Assembly (NCBI RefSeq): GCF_017168255.1 | Contig: NZ_JABFAP010000001.1 | Location: 620,107 to 656,986 of the forward strand | Source: Agrococcus sp. KRD186 | GTDB lineage: Bacteria; Actinomycetota; Actinomycetes; Actinomycetales; Microbacteriaceae | Direction: 5' to 3' | Length of the DNA: 36,880 bases | Shown: in pieces, positions 31,638 to 36,880 of the stretch | Layout of the letters: the number at the start of each line of letters is the position of its first letter | Numbering within the stretch: position 1 is the stretch's first letter | Position numbers and translations under genes: made by a program | Notes under the pieces: model-generated | Told to the model about the DNA's origin: nothing | The model's input: only the letters and a program-made list of their open reading frames with translations | Database searches by the model: none

Positions 31638-32122
31638 GCGGTGCCCGCGCAGAACTCCTGCAGCGACGAGACCTGATCCGCCAGCTCGGTCAGCCCCGAT
31701 CCGACGCGCTCGAAGGCGCCGGTGTCGCCGGCCCCGATCGACTCGGTGGCGTCGGCGACCAGCGCATCCCAGCCGGCCTGGATCTCGCCGATGCGCTCGA
31801 GCAGCGCCGGGTCGGTCACCCGGGTCTCGAGGTCGCCGATGCGCCCGGTGATGCCGCCCAGCAGGGCGAACGCGCCGAACGGGTCGGTGCCGAGCATCGA
31901 GCCGATCTGCCCGAGGTCGGTGGCGATGCTCGACACCTCCGCCACCAGCTGCGCGCACTGCTGCGCCTGCGTGCCGGGGTCGGCGGAGCCCGATGGCGCA
32001 GGCTCCGCGGTCGGCACCGGCGGCATCGAGGGCGAAGGCAGGAGTCCGCACCCGCTCACGAGCAGCCCCGCGGCGATGACCGCGGCTGCCGCACCGGTTC
32101 GGGCTGAGCGATGCAAGATCAT
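31634..32122 (-). CDS. Small lipoprotein, helical
   Basis: A 162-residue protein with signal peptide and lipobox LVSGC (Cys25), a short Pro/Ser spacer (PSPSMPPVPTAEPAPSGSAD), then a helical domain of about 110 residues (QQCAQLVAEVSSIATDLGQIG, LLGGITGRIGDLETRV, GSGLTELADQVSSLQEFC). Two cysteines at the start and end of the domain could form a disulfide. The function is unknown. The -10 box on its strand at 32129-32134 implies a leaderless start at 32122. Confidence 0.82.
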   Translation of the reverse strand: MILHRSARTGAAAAVIAAGLLVSGCGLLPSPSMPPVPTAEPAPSGSADPGTQAQQCAQLVAEVSSIATDLGQIGSMLGTDPFGAFALLGGITGRIGDLETRVTDPALLERIGEIQAGWDALVADATESIGAGDTGAFERVGSGLTELADQVSSLQEFCAGTA

Positions 32123-32128
32123 GCGCCG

Positions 32129-32230
32129 AGGGTACTGCCGAGCCCTATGCCGCAGGCCCGCCGGGTGGGGGAAACCCCCAGAAGGCTTCCGGGGATCCGC
32201 CGGGCGCCCGGCACTGGCGCGGCCTAGCGT
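32129..32230. promoter_or_regulatory. Divergent promoter region with hairpin, lipoprotein and sensor kinase
   Basis: TACCCT on the minus strand (32129-32134) serves the lipoprotein and TAGCGT (32225-32230) serves the kinase gene; both give leaderless transcripts. Between them TGGGGG (32166-32171) and CCCCCA (32175-32180) form a GGGGGAAACCCCC-type inverted repeat, a candidate site for the response regulator. Confidence 0.45.
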
Positions 32231-32236
32231 TGAGGC

Positions 32237-33475
32237 ATGCAACGAACCGGCCCGCTCCTCGCCACGATCGCGCACCTCGCGATCCTCGGCTCCATCGGCA
32301 TCCCCATCCTGATCACGATCGTCACGCTCATCGCGGTGGGCATCGGCACGCTCGTCGTGCTCGTCGGCTTCCTGCTGCTCGCGCTCGCGCTGCTGGCGAT
32401 GTTCGCCGTCGCCTGGTTCGAACGGGAGCGCATCGCGGGCCTCTACGGCGCGCCCGTGCCGCCGGCGTTCTTCCGGCAGTCGCAGCGCACCGATTGGCTG
32501 CGCGTGCCCCACCGCCTGCTCCGCATCGTCTCCGACGGCCAGCACTGGCGGGCGATCCTCAGCTTCTTCCTCGCGAGCCTCTTCGGCGCCTTCACGCTGC
32601 CGCTGCTGACGCTCGTCGGCATCGGCGTGCCGCTCGCGCTCGCCGGTCTCGGCGACGCCGACTCGGTCGGCATCCCGCTCACGTCGCTCGCCGTGCCGGT
32701 CGAGTGGGCGCCGCTCATCGGAGCGCTCTCGCTCGCCGCCGGCATCGCCGGCACGATCGGCCTCGCGCTCGCCCACCGCAACGTCACCGTCGGCCTGCTC
32801 GTGCCCGACGAGCGCGAGCGGCTCGAGCAGGAGGCGCGCGACGAGCGAGAGCGCCGCCACGGCGCCGTGCGCGCCGCCGACTTCGACCGCACCCGCATCG
32901 AGCGCGACCTCCACGACGGCGTGCAGCCGCGGCTCGTCTCCATCGCGATGCAGCTGGGCATGGCGCGCGAGAAGATCGAGAGCGATCCGGTCGCCGCCAT
33001 GCGGCTCATCGACGAGGCGCATGCCTCCTCGAAGTCGGCCGTCACCGAGCTGCGCCAGGTCGCTCGCGGCATCCACGTCGCCGTGCTCGACGACCGCGGC
33101 CTCGACGCCGCCGTCTCGGCGCTCGCCGCGCGCAGCGTCGTGCCGGTCGAGATCGACGCCCGCATCGAGGGCCGCTGCAGCCGCGACGCGGAGACCGCCG
33201 TGTACTTCGCGATCGCCGAGGGCATCACGAACGCGCAGAAGCACTCCCGCGCCAGCCGCATCCGCATCGCCATCCGCACGCGCCGATCCGAGACGGGCAC
33301 CGCATCGCTGTGGGCGCGCGTCGAGGACGACGGCATCGGCGGCGCCGAGCGCCAGCCCGGCGGCGGCATCGACGGGCTCGCCCACCGCGTCGCCGGCGTC
33401 GGCGGCACGCTCACCATGACCAGCCCCGCCGGGGGCCCGACCGCGATCGAGGTGGACGTCCCGTGCGCATCCTGA
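32237..33475 (+). CDS. Sensor histidine kinase, NarL-type (HisKA_3)
   Basis: This 412-residue membrane kinase has two hydrophobic blocks, one at about 15-60 with two spans and a second at about 107-180, enclosing a small 'sensor'-type domain with FFRQSQRTDWLRVPHRLL. The dimerisation/phosphoacceptor part is RTRIERDLHDGVQPRLVSIAM with His226. The ATPase part shows the N-box in FAIAEGITNAQKHSRA, VEDDGIGG and the G-box in GGGIDGLAHRVAGVGG. Most sensing must occur in or near the membrane. The gene overlaps the response regulator by 13 nt. A -10 TAGCGT 6 nt upstream indicates a leaderless transcript. Confidence 0.92.
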   Translation: MQRTGPLLATIAHLAILGSIGIPILITIVTLIAVGIGTLVVLVGFLLLALALLAMFAVAWFERERIAGLYGAPVPPAFFRQSQRTDWLRVPHRLLRIVSDGQHWRAILSFFLASLFGAFTLPLLTLVGIGVPLALAGLGDADSVGIPLTSLAVPVEWAPLIGALSLAAGIAGTIGLALAHRNVTVGLLVPDERERLEQEARDERERRHGAVRAADFDRTRIERDLHDGVQPRLVSIAMQLGMAREKIESDPVAAMRLIDEAHASSKSAVTELRQVARGIHVAVLDDRGLDAAVSALAARSVVPVEIDARIEGRCSRDAETAVYFAIAEGITNAQKHSRASRIRIAIRTRRSETGTASLWARVEDDGIGGAERQPGGGIDGLAHRVAGVGGTLTMTSPAGGPTAIEVDVPCAS

Positions 33476-34155
33476 TCTGCGAGGACAGCGTCCTCCTCCG
33501 CGAGGGCATCGCCCGTCTCCTCACCGACGCCGGCCACGACGTCGTCGCGCAGCTGCCCGACGCCACCGCGCTCGAGGCTGCCATCGCGGCGCACGATCCC
33601 GAGCTCGCGGTGCTCGACGTGCGCATGCCCCCGACCCGCACGAACGAGGGCATCCTGGCGGCGATCGGCATCCGCTCGCGCGGCGACCGGCCGCGCGTGC
33701 TGGTGCTCTCGCAGTACGTCGAGGAGCGCTACGCGGCCGACCTGATCGCGAGCGGCACCGCCGGCTTCGGCTACCTGCTCAAGGATCGCGTCGCCGACGT
33801 GCGCGACTTCCTCGCCGCCGTCGAGCAGGTCGCCGCGGGCGGCACGGTGCTCGACCCGGAGGTCGTGAGCCAGCTGCTCGCGCGCCGCCGCCGTGACACC
33901 CGCATGGAGCGCCTCACGCCGCGCGAGCGGCAGGTGCTCGCGCTCATGGCGGAGGGCTCCTCGAACCAGACGATCGCCGACCGCCTCTACGTCTCCGCCG
34001 GCAGCGTCGAGAAGCACATCTCGGCGGTGTTCCAGAAGCTCGAGCTCGAGCCCGAGGACGGCAACCGCCGCGTGCTCGCGGTGCTCGCCCACCTCGACGC
34101 CCCCACACCCACCGACCAGACCAGCGCGCCCGACGCGACCGGAGGCATCCGATGA
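33463..34155 (+). CDS. NarL/LuxR-family response regulator
   Basis: A 230-residue regulator with a receiver domain: acidic pair Glu7/Asp8 (LICEDSVLLREG), phosphoacceptor Asp52 (LAVLDVRMPPT) and the switch Lys107 (GYLLKDRV). The DNA-binding LuxR-type domain is at about 150-195 (LTPRERQVLALMAEGSSNQTIADRL, VSAGSVEKHISAVFQKL). It starts with GTG inside the kinase gene (13-nt overlap) and its stop overlaps the next ATG (ATGA), so kinase, regulator and DUF4097 protein form one coupled operon. The target sites are unknown; the G/C hairpin upstream of the kinase gene is a candidate. Confidence 0.93.
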   Translation: MRILICEDSVLLREGIARLLTDAGHDVVAQLPDATALEAAIAAHDPELAVLDVRMPPTRTNEGILAAIGIRSRGDRPRVLVLSQYVEERYAADLIASGTAGFGYLLKDRVADVRDFLAAVEQVAAGGTVLDPEVVSQLLARRRRDTRMERLTPRERQVLALMAEGSSNQTIADRLYVSAGSVEKHISAVFQKLELEPEDGNRRVLAVLAHLDAPTPTDQTSAPDATGGIR

Positions 34156-34982
34156 CCATCTCCACCCCCACCACGCGGCCCGGCCGCTGGATCAGCATCC
34201 TGCTGATCGTGCTCGGCGCGATCGGCGTCGTCTACGGCGTCGGCAGCGGCGTGGTGCGCGGCTTCGCCTCGCACGCCGCCACGAGCGACACCCTCACCGC
34301 CGACGCGGCCGGCATCGAGCAGCTGCAGATCGACAGCTCGGCGACCGCGTTCGAGGTGCGCTTCGGCGATGTCGAGGAGGCGACGCTCGACGTCGCCAGC
34401 GACGGAGGGCCGGTGCAGCAGTGGAACCTGAGCCGATCGGGCGACACCCTCGTGGTCGATACCGATCGGCGCTGGCGCTGGGTCGGCTTCGGCATCATGT
34501 TCGGCGACCGCGTCGGCGAGCAGCGCGCGGTCCTCACGCTGCCGGCGGCGCTCGAGCGGCAGGGCCTCGGCCTCGAGACCGAGGTCTCGGCGGGCAGCTT
34601 CGAGGCAGCCGGCTCCTGGGGCGCCGCGTCCATCGACCTGAGCGCAGGCAGCGCCGACCTCTCGGGCACCGCGGAGTCGCTGTTCGTCAGCGTCTCGGCA
34701 GGTGAGGCCCGCCTCGACGTCGAGACCGGCGGCACCGTCACGCTCGATGTGAGCGCCGGCCGCATCATCGGCGCGCTGACGGGGGAGCAGCCCTCGTCGA
34801 TCGACGCGCAGGCGAGCGCCGGCAGCATCGACCTGACCATCCCGGATGGCGAGTACGCCGTCACCGAGCAGGCCTCTGCCGGCGACTCCGACGTGCGCGT
34901 GATCGACGACCCGGGCGCGACATCGACGATCGACGTAGACGTGAGCGCCGGCAACGTCACGCTGCGTGGCGAAGAGCGCTGA
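34152..34982 (+). CDS. DUF4097-type beta-repeat membrane protein
   Basis: This 276-residue protein has an N-terminal membrane anchor (WISILLIVLGAIGVVYGVGSGVV) and a long extracytoplasmic part of repeating short beta strands, as in DUF4097 proteins. Strand pairs contain SAGS/SAGE/SAGR turns at roughly regular spacing (EVSAGSFEAAGSWG, DLSAGSADLSG, SVSAGEARLDV, DVSAGRIIGAL, QASAGSIDLTI), which predict a right-handed beta-helix or stacked solenoid. Family members commonly sit beside LiaRS-like or PspC envelope-stress systems, as here, next to a two-component system with overlapping genes. A role in sensing or buffering envelope stress is inferred. Confidence 0.85.
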   Translation: MTISTPTTRPGRWISILLIVLGAIGVVYGVGSGVVRGFASHAATSDTLTADAAGIEQLQIDSSATAFEVRFGDVEEATLDVASDGGPVQQWNLSRSGDTLVVDTDRRWRWVGFGIMFGDRVGEQRAVLTLPAALERQGLGLETEVSAGSFEAAGSWGAASIDLSAGSADLSGTAESLFVSVSAGEARLDVETGGTVTLDVSAGRIIGALTGEQPSSIDAQASAGSIDLTIPDGEYAVTEQASAGDSDVRVIDDPGATSTIDVDVSAGNVTLRGEER

Positions 34983-34989
34983 TCGAGAC

Positions 34990-35019
34990 GTGACGACGGC
35001 CGGATCGGCGCGGTAGGAT
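34990..35019 (+). promoter_or_regulatory. Promoter of the ileS T-box transcript
   Basis: GTGACG (34990-34995) and TAGGAT (35014-35019) with an 18-bp spacer place the transcription start at about 35026, leaving a leader of about 220 nt before ileS. Confidence 0.5.
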
Positions 35020-35025
35020 CTTCCT

Positions 35026-35248
35026 ACACGCACTGATCCGGCCATCACCGGGGAGCGGTCGGCAGAACGGCAGTCAGGCACCGAGAGGTGCGGGGCGGCT
35101 CAGTAGATCCGAACGGGGCAGGCCCGTCACAGCCGATGGCCCGCAGCAGGCGCGGGCACGAAGCGGCGAGCCGAGAGGCCCGCAAGCGGGGTGGTACCGC
35201 GCGAGAGCGTCCCCGCATCCGAAGTTCCGAGGATGCAGGAGACCCAGC
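35026..35248 (+). promoter_or_regulatory. T-box riboswitch of ileS, translational type
   Basis: The conserved T-box is at 35186-35216: GCGGGG, bulge TGGTACC, an apical hairpin GCG-CGAGAG-CGT, then CCCCGC, which is the tRNA-acceptor-binding antisequestrator. A competing hairpin GCATCC (35215-35220) with GGATGC (35231-35236) abuts the ribosome site AGGAGA (35237-35242) and shares bases with the antisequestrator. Uncharged tRNA-Ile should therefore expose the ribosome site and raise translation. No U tract is present, so control is at translation. The ATC at 35044-35046 (GGCCATCACCGG) is my candidate specifier codon within a very short Stem I, the form known from actinobacterial ileS leaders. 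Confidence 0.9.
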
Positions 35249-36880
35249 GTGACCGACCAGCCTTCGACCCACCCGGCCAGGTACCCGCTCTCTGGCGACG
35301 AGCCCGTCGTCGCCAGCCCGAACCTCCCTGCGCTCGAGACCGGCATCCTCGCCTTCTGGAAGGGCGACGACACGTTCAAGGCGTCGGTCGAGCAGCGGCA
35401 GGGCTGCACCGAGTGGGTCTTCTACGACGGCCCGCCGTTCGCCAACGGCCTGCCGCACTACGGCCACCTGCTCACCGGCTACGCCAAGGACGTCTTCCCG
35501 CGCTTCCACACCATGCGCGGCAAGCAGGTGCCGCGCGTGTTCGGCTGGGACACCCACGGGCTGCCCGCCGAGCTCGAGGCGATGAAGCAGCTCGGCATCA
35601 CCGAGAAGGCCGAGATCGAGTCGATGGGCGTCGACGTGTTCAACGAGCACGCGCGCGCCTCGGTGCTGCAGTACATGGACGAGTGGGAGGCCTACGTCAC
35701 CCGCCAGGCCCGCTGGGTCGACTTCGACGGCGGCTACAAGACCCTCGACCTCACCTACATGGAGAGCGTCATCTGGGCGTTCAAGACGCTGCACGACAAG
35801 GGCCTCGCCTACGAGGGCTACCGGGTGCTGCCCTACTGCTGGCGCGACGAGACGCCGCTGTCGAACCACGAGCTGCGCATGGACGACGACGTCTACCAGG
35901 ATCGCCAGGACACCACCCTCACCGTCACCTTCCCGCTCACGGGTGAGAGAGCGGATGTGTTAGGTCTGTCGGGCGTCAGGGCACTGGCCTGGACGACGAC
36001 GCCGTGGACGCTGCCGACCAACCTGGCGCTCGCGGTGGGCCCCGCGATCGACTACGCGGTCGTGCCCGCCGGACCGAACGGCACGAGCGCGGGCGACGGC
36101 TCGTTCCTGCTCGCCGCCGACACCATTGCGGGCTACTGCAAGGATCTCGGCTACGACTCCGCCGAGGAGGCGCTCGCCGCCGTCACGCGCACGCTGCCCG
36201 GCAGTGATCTCGCGGGCGTCACCTACGAGCCCCTGTTCGACTTCTTCGCCGACGCATCCGAGTGGGGCACCGAGCACGCCTTCCAGATCCTGGTCGACGA
36301 CTACGTCGCCACCGGCGAGGGCACCGGCATCGTGCACCAGGCGCCCGCCTACGGCGAGGACGACCAGCGGGTCGCGAACGCCGCCGGCATCCCCACGATC
36401 CTCTCGGTCGACGACGGTGGCCGCTTCCTCGACGTCGTCGCCCCGGTCGCCAGCCAGCAGGTCTTCGACGCCAACAAGCCGCTCTCGAAGCTGCTGAAGG
36501 ACGCCGGCCGGGTGCTGCGCCAGGCGAGCTACGTGCACTCGTACCCGCACTGCTGGCGCTGCCGCAACCCGCTGATCTACAAGGCGGTCTCGAGCTGGTT
36601 CGTGAAGGTCACCGACATCAAGGACGACCTGCTGGCCGCCAACGAGCAGATCACCTGGGTGCCTGAGAACGTCAAGCACGGCCAGTTCGGCAAGTGGCTC
36701 GAGGGCGCTCGCGACTGGTCGATCAGCCGCAACCGCTACTGGGGCAGCCCGATCCCGGTGTGGAAGAGCGACGATGCCAACTTCCCGCGCATCGACGTCT
36801 ACGGCTCGCTCGACGAGCTCGAGCGCGACTTCGGCGTGCGCGTCACCGACCTGCACCGGCCCGCGATCGACGAGCTCACC
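35249..36880 (+). CDS. ileS: Isoleucyl-tRNA synthetase, type 2, 3' end cut by window
   Basis: The first 544 codons are present; the frame is open to the window end. The HIGH-type motif is HYGH at 70-73 ([22 protein letters not shown]), followed by [72 protein letters not shown], the editing domain ([35 protein letters not shown]) and [23 protein letters not shown]. These match the eukaryote-like IleS2 type, as in mycobacteria. Type 2 enzymes are generally little affected by mupirocin. The KMSKS loop and anticodon domain lie beyond the edge. GTG 35249 is 6 nt after AGGAGA in the T-box leader. Confidence 0.95.
   Translation, partial: MTDQPSTHPARYPLSGDEPVVASPNLPALETGILAFWKGDDTFKASVEQRQGCTEWVFYDGPPFANGLPHYGHLLTGYAKDVFPRFHTMRGKQVPRVFGWDTHGLPAELEAMKQLGITEKAEIESMGVDVFNEHARASVLQYMDEWEAYVTRQARWVDFDGGYKTLDLTYMESVIWAFKTLHDKGLAYEGYRVLPYCWRDETPLSNHELRMDDDVYQDRQDTTLTVTFPLTGERADVLGLSGVRALAWTTTPWTLPTNLALAVGPAIDYAVVPAGPNGTSAGDGSFLLAADTIAGYCKDLGYDSAEEALAAVTRTLPGSDLAGVTYEPLFDFFADASEWGTEHAFQILVDDYVATGEGTGIVHQAPAYGEDDQRVANAAGIPTILSVDDGGRFLDVVAPVASQQVFDANKPLSKLLKDAGRVLRQASYVHSYPHCWRCRNPLIYKAVSSWFVKVTDIKDDLLAANEQITWVPENVKHGQFGKWLEGARDWSISRNRYWGSPIPVWKSDDANFPRIDVYGSLDELERDFGVRVTDLHRPAIDELT

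Overview
The window is about 36.9 kb of very GC-rich DNA. The gene content, codon use and regulation point to an actinobacterium, most likely of the family Microbacteriaceae (an inference). Supporting features are clpP1-clpP2 behind the trigger factor gene, a SigK/RskA-type sigma/anti-sigma pair, a DtxR/IdeR-type iron box, a type-2 isoleucyl-tRNA synthetase behind a translational T-box leader, and many genes whose -10 hexamer lies only 6-7 nt before the start codon, which implies leaderless transcripts.

Layout. Positions 1-1255 look like the right edge of an integrated element: a truncated gene of unknown function, a small AlpA/excisionase-like DNA-binding protein, and a bare 3' fragment of a tRNA gene (probably tRNA-Pro) that would be the attachment site. 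From about 1333 the chromosome proper begins. 1333-4918 is a tightly coupled three-gene operon: an unusual adenosylhomocysteinase-like protein, a COG0402 amidohydrolase related to SAH/MTA deaminases, and a DUF985 cupin. 5055-7548 is a complete polar amino-acid ABC importer. An EamA transporter (7603-8559, minus) follows, then a Fic-family gene (8798-10105) that separates an intact rskA from a decayed copy of the rskA 3' end. 10195-11600 (minus) is sigK-rskA.

11868-16837 is protein quality control: tig, clpP1, clpP2 and clpX, with an inverted copC-like gene between clpP2 and clpX. 16896-20798 is an iron-siderophore ABC importer with a perfect palindromic iron box over its promoter. 20850-25501 holds an M3 oligopeptidase, a methyltransferase, an unknown protein, an ArsR-type regulator with a palindromic operator, a probable 31-residue microprotein and a small protein coupled to valS. 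25501-28837 (minus) is valS and a YigZ/IMPACT gene. A GC-rich heptamer array and a long inverted repeat lie upstream of a TetR regulator (29252). The right part holds two lipoproteins, a pabC-like PLP enzyme, a two-component system with a DUF4097 protein (32237-34982) and the T-box-controlled ileS, cut by the window end.

The points most worth following are the SAH-hydrolase-like protein with replaced active-site histidines paired with a deaminase-like amidohydrolase, the Fic insertion marked by a duplicated rskA tail, the microprotein behind the ArsR regulator, and the tRNA-scar boundary. All assignments come from reading the sequence and recalled family motifs; no database search was possible.
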